Shown piece after piece: positions 36,511 through 45,056 of a stretch of 64,000 nucleotides of DNA. Made by a program: the position numbers and the translations under genes. The stretch's first letter is position 1; every line of letters begins with the position of its first letter. Below the pieces are notes generated by a model that searched no databases, had not been told where the DNA came from, and was given only the letters and a program-made list of their open reading frames with translations. Origin of the DNA: Martelella mediterranea (lineage in GTDB: Bacteria; Pseudomonadota; Alphaproteobacteria; Rhizobiales; Rhizobiaceae); NCBI RefSeq assembly GCF_021021415.1, contig NZ_JAINWJ010000014.1, positions 1 through 64,000 on the forward strand. The letters run 5' to 3'.

Positions 36511-36524
36511 TGTTGTGCACAACA
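36511..36524. promoter_or_regulatory. GntR-type operator, M24 hydrolase side
   Basis: TGTTGTGCACAACA is a perfect 14-bp palindrome ending 14 bases before the M24 hydrolase ATG, with the same half-sites as the site at 36158. Its position overlapping the leader suggests repression. Confidence 0.7.
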
Positions 36525-36538
36525 AAACGAGGAAAGCC

Positions 36539-37723
36539 ATGGCGGCGATGGAACTGCCCTTTTCGAAATCGGAATATGACCGCCGGCTGGCGCTGACCCG
36601 GAAGGCGATGGAGGCCTATGGGCTGGATGCGCTGGTGGTGACTTCGCCCGCCGGCATGAACTGGCTGACCGGCTATGACGGCTGGTCCTTCTATGTCGAT
36701 CAGGCGGTGATCGTCACCGGCGACGGCATGCCTTACTGGTGGGGTCGGCTGATGGACGCCAATGGCGCGCGCCGCACCGCCTTTCTCGCTGAGGATCATA
36801 TCCTCTGGTACGCCGACCGCTATATCCAGGCAGACGGCATCCACCCGATGGACGACCTTGCCGAAAAGCTTGCGGGTCTTGGCCTCGACAAGGCCCGCAT
36901 CGGCGTGGAGATGAACGCCTACTACTACTCCGCCGCCGGCCACGCGGCGCTGATGAAGGGCCTGCCGGGCGCAACCATCAAGGACGGTTCGGGCCTTGTC
37001 GACTGGCAGCGCGTGGTGAAGTCGGAGGAGGAAATCGCCTTCATGCGCAAGGCAGCGCAGATTTCCGACCGGGTGATGGGCCATGCGATGGAGATCGCCG
37101 AGCCGGGCATGAAGAAGAACCATTTCGTCGGCGAACTGATGAAGACCGCGATCACCGGCGTCGACGATATCTGGGGCGATTATCCGGCGATCATGCCGCT
37201 ACTGCCATCCGGTCCCGACGCCTCCGCGCCGCATCTCACCTGGAGCGGCGACGAGTTCAGAACCGGCGAGGCCACCTTCATCGAGCAGGCCGGCTGCTAT
37301 CGCCGTTACCATGCGCCGCTCAGCCGCACCGTGTTCTTCGGTAAGCCGCCGCGATACATGACCGACGCTGCGCAAGCGCTGGTCGCCGGGCTCAACGCCG
37401 GCATCGAGGCGGCGCGGGCCGGCAACCGGGCGGGCGATATCGCGGCAGCGCTGGAAAAGGAACTCTGGAAGGTCGGCATCGAACGGCCAAACCGCTGCGG
37501 CTATGCCACCGGCCTTGCCTATCCGCCGGACTGGGGCGAGCACACCGTCAGCATCCGCACCATCGACGAAACCCTGCTGAAACCGGGCATGACGCTGCAT
37601 TTCATGCCGGGGCTGTGGATGGATGACTGGGGACTGGAAATCACCGAGACCATCCTGATCACCGAAAACGGCCCTGCGGAGGCACTCTGCAGCGTCGAGC
37701 GCAAACTGTTCGTGAAGGATTGA
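36539..37723 (+). CDS. M24 family creatinase-like hydrolase (DoeA/ectoine-hydrolase-like)
   Basis: The product has 394 residues. The N-terminal creatinase domain (LVVTSPAGMNWLTGYDGWSFYV) and C-terminal pita-bread fold (LLPSGPDASAPHLTW, GCYRRYHAPLSRTVFFG, YPPDWGEHTVSIR, LHFMPGLWMDDWG) closely resemble DoeA/EutD. In the RRYHAPLSRT region the Asp pair of metal-dependent M24 peptidases is replaced by other residues, as expected for a metal-free creatinase-type C-N hydrolase. ATG 36539 with GAGGAAAG upstream is preferred to codons before the operator. It is followed after 3 bases by an M20 deacylase. The substrate may be ectoine-like, but this is inference. Confidence 0.82.
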   Translation: MAAMELPFSKSEYDRRLALTRKAMEAYGLDALVVTSPAGMNWLTGYDGWSFYVDQAVIVTGDGMPYWWGRLMDANGARRTAFLAEDHILWYADRYIQADGIHPMDDLAEKLAGLGLDKARIGVEMNAYYYSAAGHAALMKGLPGATIKDGSGLVDWQRVVKSEEEIAFMRKAAQISDRVMGHAMEIAEPGMKKNHFVGELMKTAITGVDDIWGDYPAIMPLLPSGPDASAPHLTWSGDEFRTGEATFIEQAGCYRRYHAPLSRTVFFGKPPRYMTDAAQALVAGLNAGIEAARAGNRAGDIAAALEKELWKVGIERPNRCGYATGLAYPPDWGEHTVSIRTIDETLLKPGMTLHFMPGLWMDDWGLEITETILITENGPAEALCSVERKLFVKD

Positions 37724-37726
37724 CCG

Positions 37727-38884
37727 TTGAGCGATCTGACCGCAGCCCGCGATATTCTCGCAGACCTTGTCGCCTTTCCCTCGGTGTCGTCGGAAAGCAA
37801 TTTGCCGCTGATCGCCTATATCGCCGAGCGGCTGTCGGATTGCGGCGCACGGGTGGAAATCCTGACCGACGCCACCGGGACCAAAGCCAACCTGTTCGCA
37901 ACGCTCGGCGACGACCGCCCCGGCGGGCTGATGCTGTCCGGCCACAGCGATGTCGTGCCCGTGGACGACCAACTCTGGACCAACGACCCGTTCACGCTTG
38001 CCGAACGCGACGGCAAGTTCTTCGGCCGCGGCACCTGCGACATGAAGGGCTTCATTGCCGCCTGCCTTGCCAAGCGGGACACCCTGGCCGAGATCGCGGC
38101 CAGCAAGCCGATCCACTTCGCCTTCACCCATGACGAGGAGGTCGGCTGCATCGGCGCGCGGGCGCTGACGGAATGGCTGTCAGAGCGCGAAGTCCGTCCC
38201 GCGCTCGCGATCGTCGGCGAGCCGACCATGATGCGGGTGATCGAGGGGCACAAGGGCTGCTGCGAATACACCGTCACCTTCACCGGCCGCTCCGGCCATT
38301 CCTCGGCGCCCGAGCTGGGCGTCAACGCGGTCGAATATGCCGCCCGCTATATCGCCCGGCTGATGGAACTACGGGAAAAGCTGATGGCGCGCGTGCCGGA
38401 AGGCTCGCGCTACCAGCCGCCCCATGCGACGCTCAATGTCGGCGCGCTGGAGGGCGGGTTGTCGCATAATGTCATTGCGCCGCGCGCGGTGCTGCGCTGG
38501 GAAACCCGGCCGGTGATCGCCGAGGACCTGTCGCTGGTGAAAGACGACATTGCCGACTACTGCGCCCGCGACCTGTTGCCCGCCATGCGCGCAGTGGCGC
38601 CTGAAGCCGATATCGAGACGGAGGTGATCGGCGAGGCCGCGGCGCTGTTTCCGAGAAATGAAAACGCCGCCCGCGACCTCGCCTTCCGGCTCACAGGCGC
38701 GGACAGCGCCGACGTCGTGCCCTTCGGCACCGAGGCCGGCTTCTTTCAGGAAATCGGCATGGACGCCGTTGTCTGCGGGCCGGGCTCGATCGACCAGGCT
38801 CATAAACCCGATGAATATCTGAGCGCAGACCAACTCGGCCAGTGCCTTGCGATGCTCGACCGGCTTGCGGGCGCGTGGCGATGA
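37727..38884 (+). CDS. M20 family ArgE-type amidohydrolase / deacylase
   Basis: The product has 385 residues. Zinc ligands and catalytic residues are visible: LSGHSDVVPVD (His, Asp), GRGTCDMKGF (Asp), FTHDEEVGCIGA (catalytic Glu pair) and GPGSIDQAHKPDE (His). This is the acetylornithine deacetylase/succinyl-diaminopimelate desuccinylase group. In this operon it would remove an N-acyl group from the product of the M24 hydrolase. ArgE proper is possible, but the location in a GntR-controlled catabolic operon argues for a degradative deacylase. The start appears to be TTG with a 3-base gap after the M24 gene. Confidence 0.87.
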   Translation: MSDLTAARDILADLVAFPSVSSESNLPLIAYIAERLSDCGARVEILTDATGTKANLFATLGDDRPGGLMLSGHSDVVPVDDQLWTNDPFTLAERDGKFFGRGTCDMKGFIAACLAKRDTLAEIAASKPIHFAFTHDEEVGCIGARALTEWLSEREVRPALAIVGEPTMMRVIEGHKGCCEYTVTFTGRSGHSSAPELGVNAVEYAARYIARLMELREKLMARVPEGSRYQPPHATLNVGALEGGLSHNVIAPRAVLRWETRPVIAEDLSLVKDDIADYCARDLLPAMRAVAPEADIETEVIGEAAALFPRNENAARDLAFRLTGADSADVVPFGTEAGFFQEIGMDAVVCGPGSIDQAHKPDEYLSADQLGQCLAMLDRLAGAWR

Positions 38885-39537
38885 CGGCGGAGCCTGCCAC
38901 CGGCCGCGACCGGCTTATCCAGATCCACGACGTCATTCGCGAGCGGATCATGATGCTGGACTATCCGCCGGGCGAAAAGCTCTCGGAAGTGGCCCTTGCG
39001 AATGAATTCGGCGTGTCGCGCACGCCGCTCCGGCGCGTGCTGGCTGGGCTGGAGGATGAGGGGCTGCTGCTCTCCGTCCATGGCGTCGGCACCATCGTGA
39101 CCGATGTCGACTTCGATGAGCTGGCGCAGGTCTATCGTCTCCGGATGGAGCTTGTCGTGCTGATGGCGCATCTAGATCCAGCACCGGTCACCGAGGGGAT
39201 CGTGGCGGATTTTCGCGCACTCCACGAGCGCGCTCTTTCGCTCAGGAACGCCCCCGCGCCGCGCGATTTCGCGGCACTCGACCGGGACATGTTTCTGGCG
39301 CTCAACCAACTTTCGCTGAACCAGCCGCTCCGAGACACCGGCGAACGCCTCTATTTCCGCACCGCCCGCATCTGGCTGCAGGCCATCACCGCCTCGGCGG
39401 CGGATCTCGAAAATGAAGCGGAGATCTATTGCCGGGAAACCGCCGAAATCCTCGCCGCCGTCGAGGCCGGCCAGCTCGACGCACTCAGCCACCTCCGCCG
39501 CGCCCATATCGCCATGAGCTTCGAGCGGATGCGTTGA
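38881..39537 (+). CDS. GntR family regulator with FCD effector domain
   Basis: The product has 218 residues. An N-terminal winged helix (IREKI-type: HDVIRERIMMLDYPPGEKLS, EVALANEFGVSRTPLRRVL) is followed by an all-helical FCD domain. The ATG overlaps the M20 stop (ATGA), so it is the third gene of the operon. It is the likely binder of the two TGTTGT-N2-ACAACA palindromes at 36158 and 36511, giving feedback control of its own operon and of the divergent aminotransferase. Confidence 0.88.
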   Translation: MTAEPATGRDRLIQIHDVIRERIMMLDYPPGEKLSEVALANEFGVSRTPLRRVLAGLEDEGLLLSVHGVGTIVTDVDFDELAQVYRLRMELVVLMAHLDPAPVTEGIVADFRALHERALSLRNAPAPRDFAALDRDMFLALNQLSLNQPLRDTGERLYFRTARIWLQAITASAADLENEAEIYCRETAEILAAVEAGQLDALSHLRRAHIAMSFERMR

Positions 39538-39683
39538 TCAGTTACGATCGAAAGCCCCGGCCGCCTGTCCGCGTTTAGCGGGAATCGCCTGGCTCTGTTG
39601 AGCGACAAAGCCGCCCCATATCCTGCTGCGTCACTGCGCTCGACCGCAGGGCGGCCGCATGTGGGATGGCTTCTTGCCCCCAA

Positions 39684-39827
39684 TACTCTCTCCCGCTGGC
39701 GGGAGAGATGCCCCGAAAGGGGCAGTGAGGGTGGCGCGGCATTTCAAATCGTGACGGCGCTCGCGGTGATAGACTCCCCCCTCACTGTCGCTATCGCGAC
39801 ATCTCTCCCCTCCGGGGCGAGAAGATT
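39684..39827 (+). repeat. Intergenic mosaic repeat, copy 2
   Basis: A 144-base unit beginning TACTCTCTCCCGCTGGCGGG and ending CTCCGGGGCGAGAAGATT. It is the inverted counterpart of 32284-32426. The two copies face each other across 7.26 kb. Confidence 0.85.
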
Positions 39828-40066
39828 AGGGGGCTATGCGGTGAGGCCATGCACGCGACCGAAGGCCCCACAACGAGGGCCCGGCTGCGCCTATAGAATC
39901 TCGGCGGGATGAGCCTGTGGCGGGAGGGGCGCGCGGATTACGTTCGAACACGGCCAACGTGGAGCGCTCGCTGGCCCGAGAAAACCCACTTATCAGGCTT
40001 GGCCAGCAACCTCGCTCCTATTTGCCCTGCCGCCACGAGTTGACGCCAGTCGGGCTTTTGGTTATC

Positions 40067-40085
40067 AACGTTACGTTATAACATT
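40067..40085. promoter_or_regulatory. Zur-like operator
   Basis: AACGTTACGTTATAACATT: the arms AACGTTA and TAACATT are complementary except for one base, around a 5-base centre. The right half TTATAACATT matches the half-site of alphaproteobacterial Zur boxes. It lies 58 bases before the COG0523 GTPase start. Confidence 0.6.
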
Positions 40086-40143
40086 TAGTGACCAAACGAT
40101 GCCCGTTCGTTTGGCATTCTCGCGCAAGTTCAGGACACGACCC

Positions 40144-41355
40144 ATGCTGCAAAACAATGACACCCGCCTGCCCGTCACCGTGCTTTCCGGCTTTCTCGGC
40201 GCGGGCAAGACCACGTTGCTGAACCACATTCTCAACAATCGCGAGGGTCGGCGGGTCGCGGTGATCGTCAACGATATGAGCGAGGTGAATATCGATGCCG
40301 ATCTGGTGCGCGAGGGCGGCGCCGATCTATCGCGCACCGAGGAAACCATGGTCGAGATGACCAATGGCTGCATCTGTTGCACGCTGCGCGACGACCTTCT
40401 GACGGAAGTGCGGCGGCTTTCGGAGGAGAGGCGCTTCGACTATCTGCTGATCGAGGGAACCGGCATTGCCGAGCCGCTGCCGGTGGCCGCGACATTCTCC
40501 TGGCGCGACGAGCGCGGCGAGAGCCTCTCCGATCTCGCCCGGCTGGATACCATGGTCACGGTGGTCGACGCGGTGAACCTGCTGCGCGAATATGGCGGCC
40601 ATGAATTTCTGAAGAACCGTGGCGAGGTCGCCGGCGAAGGAGACGAACGCACGCTGGTCGATCTTCATGTCGAACAGATCGAATTCGCCGATGTCGTGGT
40701 CGTCAACAAGGTCTCGGACGTGAGCGCGGAAGAGCGCGAGAATGTCGTCAAGATTGTCCGCGCGCTGAACGCCGATGCCAAGATCATCGAGACGGATTTC
40801 AGCCGTGTCAATCTCGACGAACTGCTCGATACCGGCCTCTTCAGCGAGGACAAGGCGAGCCAGCACCCGCTCTGGGCCAAGGAGCTTTACGGTTTTGCCG
40901 ATCATGTACCGGAGACCGAGGAATACGGTATTTCAAGCTTTGTCTATCGCGCCCGCGCGCCGTTCGATCCGCTGAAATTCGACGCGTTCACGCGGATGAA
41001 TTTTCCCGGCCTGATCCGCGCCAAGGGGCATTTCTGGCTGGCGACGCGGCCGGATTTCGCCGGCGAATTCTCGCTTGCCGGCGCGATCGTGCGCAACGGC
41101 CCGCTCGGGCGCTGGTGGGCGGCCGTTCCGCGCAGCCGGTGGCCGAATGCGCCGGAGCTGCAAAAAATGATCGATGATTGCTGGGACGAGATCTATGGCG
41201 ATCGCCGGCAGGAGATCGTCTTCATCGGTGCGGGCATGGACCAGGCGGCAATCCGAGAAGCCCTCGATGACTGCCTGATCGACATCGGGCCTACGTTCAA
41301 TGAACGCGATTTCGAGTTCCTGACCGACCCCTTCCCTTCGTGGACGAGAGGCTGA
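40144..41355 (+). CDS. COG0523 (CobW/ZigA-type) GTP-binding metallochaperone
   Basis: The product has 403 residues. GFLGAGKTT (Walker A), EMTNGCICCTLRDDL (CxCC metal site), LIEGTGIAEPLPVA and VVNKVSD (NKxD) form the G-domain; the CobW C-terminal domain follows. There is no long His-rich loop. The Zur-like dyad upstream points to a zinc-starvation GTPase of the ZigA/ZagA kind rather than CobW for cobalamin, since no cobalamin gene is adjacent. Such proteins deliver zinc to client metalloproteins under low zinc. ATG 40144 suits the N-terminus. Confidence 0.88.
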   Translation: MLQNNDTRLPVTVLSGFLGAGKTTLLNHILNNREGRRVAVIVNDMSEVNIDADLVREGGADLSRTEETMVEMTNGCICCTLRDDLLTEVRRLSEERRFDYLLIEGTGIAEPLPVAATFSWRDERGESLSDLARLDTMVTVVDAVNLLREYGGHEFLKNRGEVAGEGDERTLVDLHVEQIEFADVVVVNKVSDVSAEERENVVKIVRALNADAKIIETDFSRVNLDELLDTGLFSEDKASQHPLWAKELYGFADHVPETEEYGISSFVYRARAPFDPLKFDAFTRMNFPGLIRAKGHFWLATRPDFAGEFSLAGAIVRNGPLGRWWAAVPRSRWPNAPELQKMIDDCWDEIYGDRRQEIVFIGAGMDQAAIREALDDCLIDIGPTFNERDFEFLTDPFPSWTRG

Positions 41356-41361
41356 GGCGGA

Positions 41362-42348
41362 CTAGCCCCACAGCACCGGCTCAGCCGGGTGCATCACCGA
41401 GCCATCGAACCGGATTGCGTTCGCGCGGTCCTGGGCAAGCAGCAGCGGCCCGTCGAGGTCGACGAAGGCCGCGCCCTCGGCCACCAGCATGGCCGGCGCC
41501 ATGGCAAGAGAGGTGCCGAGCATGCAGCCGATCATGATCTGGAAGCCCATGGCCTCCGCTTCCTGCTTCAGGAGCAGCGCCTCGGTCAGTCCGCCGGTCT
41601 TGTCGATCTTGATATTGATCGCGTCGTATTTGCCCTTGAGATCGGCAAGCGAGGGGCGGGCGTGGCAGCTCTCGTCAGCGCAGACCGGCAGCGGGCGCTC
41701 GATATGGCGCAGCGCCTCGTCATCGCCGGCCGGCAACGGCTGTTCCACCAGCGCCACGCCGAGACGCACGAGCGCAGGCGCAAGTGCCTGATAGGCCTCG
41801 ACGCTCCAGCCTTCATTGGCATCGACGATGATCGTGGCATCGGGCGCGCCGGCGCGCACCGCCTCGATGCGGCCAAGGTCGTCGTCAGTGCCGAGCTTGA
41901 CCTTCAACAGCGGCCGGTGGGCGTTTTCGGCGGCCTGAGCGCGCATCTTTTCCGGTTCGCCGAGCGAGATGGTGTAGGCCGTCGTCAACGGGCCGGGCTT
42001 TTGAAGGCCGGCAAGCTGCCAAACCGGCTTGCCGCTGCTTTTGGCTTCAAAATCCCAGAAAGCGCAGTCGAGCGCATTGCGCGCCGCGCCCGGCTTCATC
42101 CGCGTCTGCAAGGATTCGCGATCGAGCCCGGCGCGGATTTCCGCCTCCAGCGACAGGATATCGGCAATGACGCCGTCAACCGTCTCGCCATAGCGGGCAT
42201 AGGGCACGGATTCGCCGCGCCCGGTATGCGCGCCATCGGTGAGCGTCACCGTCACCACGCGGATTTCGGTGCGCGAGCCGCGCGAAATCGTGAAGGAGCC
42301 CGCGACCGGAAACACGTCCTCGCGGGCGGAGACGTAAAGTTCGCTCAT
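41362..42348 (-). CDS. dgcA: N-acetyl-D-glutamate racemase DgcA-like (enolase superfamily)
   Basis: The product has 328 residues, a muconate-lactonizing/dipeptide-epimerase subgroup member. Its motifs are GRGESVPYARYGE, LLKVKLG (KxK catalytic lysine), TIIVDANEGW (metal Asp), LVEQPLP (Glu), VCADESCH (Asp) and NIKIDKTGG (second lysine). The neighbour is a DUF1611 protein whose stop overlaps its start by 4 bases. This DUF1611-epimerase pair matches the described D-glutamate catabolic pair DgcN-DgcA, in which D-Glu is N-acetylated and then racemised. An L-Ala-D/L-Glu epimerase role is the alternative. Confidence 0.82.
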   Translation of the reverse strand: MSELYVSAREDVFPVAGSFTISRGSRTEIRVVTVTLTDGAHTGRGESVPYARYGETVDGVIADILSLEAEIRAGLDRESLQTRMKPGAARNALDCAFWDFEAKSSGKPVWQLAGLQKPGPLTTAYTISLGEPEKMRAQAAENAHRPLLKVKLGTDDDLGRIEAVRAGAPDATIIVDANEGWSVEAYQALAPALVRLGVALVEQPLPAGDDEALRHIERPLPVCADESCHARPSLADLKGKYDAINIKIDKTGGLTEALLLKQEAEAMGFQIMIGCMLGTSLAMAPAMLVAEGAAFVDLDGPLLLAQDRANAIRFDGSVMHPAEPVLWG

Positions 42349-43346
42349 AGCGCCGCCAGCGCATCGGCGAGGCGTTCGGCCCCGTGGCGGAACGGATCGA
42401 CCGTCGGCAGGCCCATGCGCGCTTCGGTCTGCCGGCAATATTCAAGCGCCTCCTCGTCCGACATGGCTGAGGTATTGAGCGAGATGCCGACCACCTTGCA
42501 ATCCGGATTGACGATACGGGCCATCTGCAGCGCGAGATCCCGCACCGCTTCGAGGCTCGGGAGCTGATAGTCCGGCAGGCCGCGCATATGCGGCCGGTTG
42601 GGCTCGTGGCAGATCACCAGCGCATCCGGCTGGCCGCCATGGATCAGCGCCAGCGTCACGCCGGAATAGGAGGCGTGGAACAGGCTGCCCTGCCCTTCGA
42701 TCAGGTCCCAGTGGTCGGCATCATTGTCCGGCGAGAGATATTCGATCGAGCCGGCCATGAAATCGGCGATCACCGCATCGAGCGGCACGCCGCCGCCGGT
42801 GATCAAAATGCCGGTCTGGCCGGTGGCGCGGAAGGTCGCCTTCATGCCCTTGTCACGCATCGCCTTTTCCACGCAGAGCGCGGTGTACATCTTGCCGACC
42901 GAGCAATCCGTGCCGACAGCGAGCATGCGCTTGCCGGTCCGCTTCTTGCCATTGGCAATGGGGTATTGCACGGCGGGAATGCGCACATCATGCAGCGTGC
43001 GGCCGAGTTCCCTGGCCTTGGCGGCAAGGTCGGCCTCGTTGCGCAGCAGGTTGTGCAGGCCGGAGGCGAGGTCGAGACCCGCCTCCATCGCCTCGATCAG
43101 CACGCTCTTCCAGGCCGGCGAGATCACGCCGCCGCGATTGGCAACGCCGATCACCAGCGTCTTGACGCCCTTGTCCACGGCTTCCGCGATCGACAGATCG
43201 GGCAACTTCATGTCCGCCTTGCAGCCTTCAAGCCGCAACTGGCCGACGGCATATTCCGGACGCCAGTCCTTGATGCCCTGCGCCACCTTGGCGGCAAGCC
43301 CGTCGGGCGCATCGCCCAGGAACAGAAGATAGGGAGTTTCGATCAT
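42345..43346 (-). CDS. dgcN: DUF1611 protein, D-glutamate N-acetyltransferase DgcN-like
   Basis: The product has 333 residues. An N-terminal Rossmann-like part (residues 1-130) leads to a P-loop-type half starting MLAVGTDCSVGKMYTAL, then RATGQTGILITGGGVP and EGQGSLFHASYSGVTLALIHG, all typical of DUF1611. It is translationally coupled to dgcA. The family was long uncharacterised; the DgcN assignment rests on pairing with the enolase-superfamily gene. ATG 43346 is preferred to codons further upstream. Confidence 0.82.
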   Translation of the reverse strand: MIETPYLLFLGDAPDGLAAKVAQGIKDWRPEYAVGQLRLEGCKADMKLPDLSIAEAVDKGVKTLVIGVANRGGVISPAWKSVLIEAMEAGLDLASGLHNLLRNEADLAAKARELGRTLHDVRIPAVQYPIANGKKRTGKRMLAVGTDCSVGKMYTALCVEKAMRDKGMKATFRATGQTGILITGGGVPLDAVIADFMAGSIEYLSPDNDADHWDLIEGQGSLFHASYSGVTLALIHGGQPDALVICHEPNRPHMRGLPDYQLPSLEAVRDLALQMARIVNPDCKVVGISLNTSAMSDEEALEYCRQTEARMGLPTVDPFRHGAERLADALAAL

Positions 43347-43577
43347 GTGCTTGACCACCCGGCTGTGAGAGAGAGTTGCGCGACGATATCGCGACGGGAC
43401 GGTAGCGGTCAAGCTGGAGCGATGAAAGTTTGCGCGAATTGGCGCGCACCACGCAGGAATCGCGAATTATGATAGCCCGAAATGTGATTTTGACGTTTTT
43501 TTGGGCCTACAGCGCAAGGTGGAAGATTGACGCAAATCTGCCCCCGCGCCGAGCGGCGCAGGGGCCTTGCCTCTCAA

Positions 43578-45011
43578 TCAGCCGCGACCGAAATCGTCGA
43601 CGATGCGGATGATGTCATCCTCGCCGAGATAGGAGCCGGTCTGGACCTCGATCAGTTCCAGCGTGATCTTGCCGGGATTGTAAAGCCGGTGGACGGCGCC
43701 GAGCGGAATGTAGATCGACTGGTTTTCGGTCAGCTGCTTCACGTCCTCGTCCACCGTCACCTCGGCCGTGCCCTTGACGATGATCCAGTGTTCGGCGCGG
43801 TGGTGGTGCTTCTGCAGCGACAGCTTTTTGCCGGGCTTAACGAAGATGCGCTTGGCCTGGAAGCGCTCGCCCTTGATGATCGAGGTATAGCCGCCCCAGG
43901 GTCGGTAGGAGGTCGGGTGTTCCTCGGCCAGCGCCCGGGTTTCCTTCGCGCCCTTCAGTACCTTGACGATATTGCCGACATTCTGGCTGTCTTCGAGCTT
44001 GCCGACATAGACGGCATCCTCGGAGGCAATCACCGCCATGCCGTCGAGCCCCTGCATGGCGATATGCATGTCGCGCGAGATCACCAGCGAATTCTGGGTG
44101 TCGAGCAGCGTCGCATCGCCGGAGACGACATTGCCGCTGCCATCCTGTTCGCCATCCTTCCAGATCGCATCCCAGGAGCCGAGATCCGACCAGGTGAAGG
44201 CCGACGGCACGACGGCGGCTTCGCTGGTCTTTTCCATCACCGCATAGTCGATGGAAATATCGGGGCACTGCGCAAAGGTCTCCTTGTCGAGACGGGTGAA
44301 GTCGAGCTCGAGATCGCTCTCGTCCTTCAGCACGGCCTGCTCGGCGAATTCGAACACTTGCGGGGCGTATTTCTCCAGTTCCCGGATCAGCACCGCGACC
44401 GGGAACATGAACATGCCGGAGTTCCAGGTGTAGTTGCCGGCCGCCAGCATCTCCTCGGCCTTGTCCTGCGCGGGCTTTTCAACGAAGCGGGCTACCTTGC
44501 GGGCGCCGGAGGGAAGCTCCTCGCCGGCCTCGATATAGCCGAAGCCGGTGGCGGGTTCGGTCGGCTCGATGCCGAAAGTGACGAGCTTGCCGCTCTTCGC
44601 GGCCTCAAGCGCGGTATCGATCGCGCCGAAATAATCCGCGCCCGCATCGATCTCGTGGTCGGAGGCCAGCACCTGCATGATTGCGTCGTCGCCGAAATTG
44701 GCGCGAACCATGGCGGCGGCGGCGGCAACGGCGGGGGCGGTGTTGCGGGCGATCGGCTCAAGAATGATGCCGGAGAGCTCGATATCCAGTTCGCGCGCCT
44801 GTTCGGCGGCAAGGAAGCGGAAGTCCTCATTGGTCAGGATGATCGGCGCTTCGTAGCGATCGCTGTCCGACACACGTTCCAGCGTCTTCTGGTAAAGCGT
44901 CTTCGGCCCGAGGAAACGGATGAACTGTTTCGGCGCTGTCGCGCGCGACAGCGGCCACAGGCGCGTGCCCTTGCCGCCGGCCATGATGACGGGAACGATC
45001 TTGCTGCTCAT
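43578..45011 (-). CDS. manC: Mannose-1-phosphate guanylyltransferase / mannose-6-phosphate isomerase
   Basis: The product has 477 residues, bifunctional. N-terminal nucleotidyltransferase has VIMAGGKGTRLWPLSR, then FVEKPAQDKAEEML. The C-terminal cupin has KPGKKLSLQKHHHRAEHW and GTAEVTVDEDVK for the isomerase. It makes GDP-mannose from fructose-6-phosphate with the phosphomannomutase encoded just upstream. The rhizobial name noeJ is used when the pair supplies Nod-factor fucose; here exopolysaccharide or lipopolysaccharide is more likely. Confidence 0.93.
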   Translation of the reverse strand: MSSKIVPVIMAGGKGTRLWPLSRATAPKQFIRFLGPKTLYQKTLERVSDSDRYEAPIILTNEDFRFLAAEQARELDIELSGIILEPIARNTAPAVAAAAAMVRANFGDDAIMQVLASDHEIDAGADYFGAIDTALEAAKSGKLVTFGIEPTEPATGFGYIEAGEELPSGARKVARFVEKPAQDKAEEMLAAGNYTWNSGMFMFPVAVLIRELEKYAPQVFEFAEQAVLKDESDLELDFTRLDKETFAQCPDISIDYAVMEKTSEAAVVPSAFTWSDLGSWDAIWKDGEQDGSGNVVSGDATLLDTQNSLVISRDMHIAMQGLDGMAVIASEDAVYVGKLEDSQNVGNIVKVLKGAKETRALAEEHPTSYRPWGGYTSIIKGERFQAKRIFVKPGKKLSLQKHHHRAEHWIIVKGTAEVTVDEDVKQLTENQSIYIPLGAVHRLYNPGKITLELIEVQTGSYLGEDDIIRIVDDFGRG

Positions 45012-45056
45012 GTCGATAAATCTCCTAATGAATGAATCTTTTGAATAAGGGTCTGT

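Larger units (their letters stand above)
36112..36538. other. Divergent control region with operators and repeats
   Basis: The 427 bases hold two 14-bp palindromes near each gene start (36158 and 36511), a pair of inverted 29-bp repeats (36236 and 36360) and a CT-rich hairpin at 36411-36437. No gene was found. Confidence 0.75.
39538..40143. other. Gap with mosaic repeat and Zur-like box
   Basis: The 606 bases contain the second mosaic repeat (39684-39827), about 230 bases with no recognisable feature, and an AT-rich promoter segment with a Zur-like dyad at 40067-40085 before the COG0523 gene. Confidence 0.65.

Noticed and set aside
36539-37723. Assignment as Xaa-Pro aminopeptidase
   Set aside because: The metal-ligand Asp residues of the peptidases are not in place, and the DoeA-like motifs and context fit a creatinase-type hydrolase better.
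43547-43570. GC-rich hairpin after manC as a terminator
   Set aside because: A stem exists, but on the manC strand it is not followed by a T tract.
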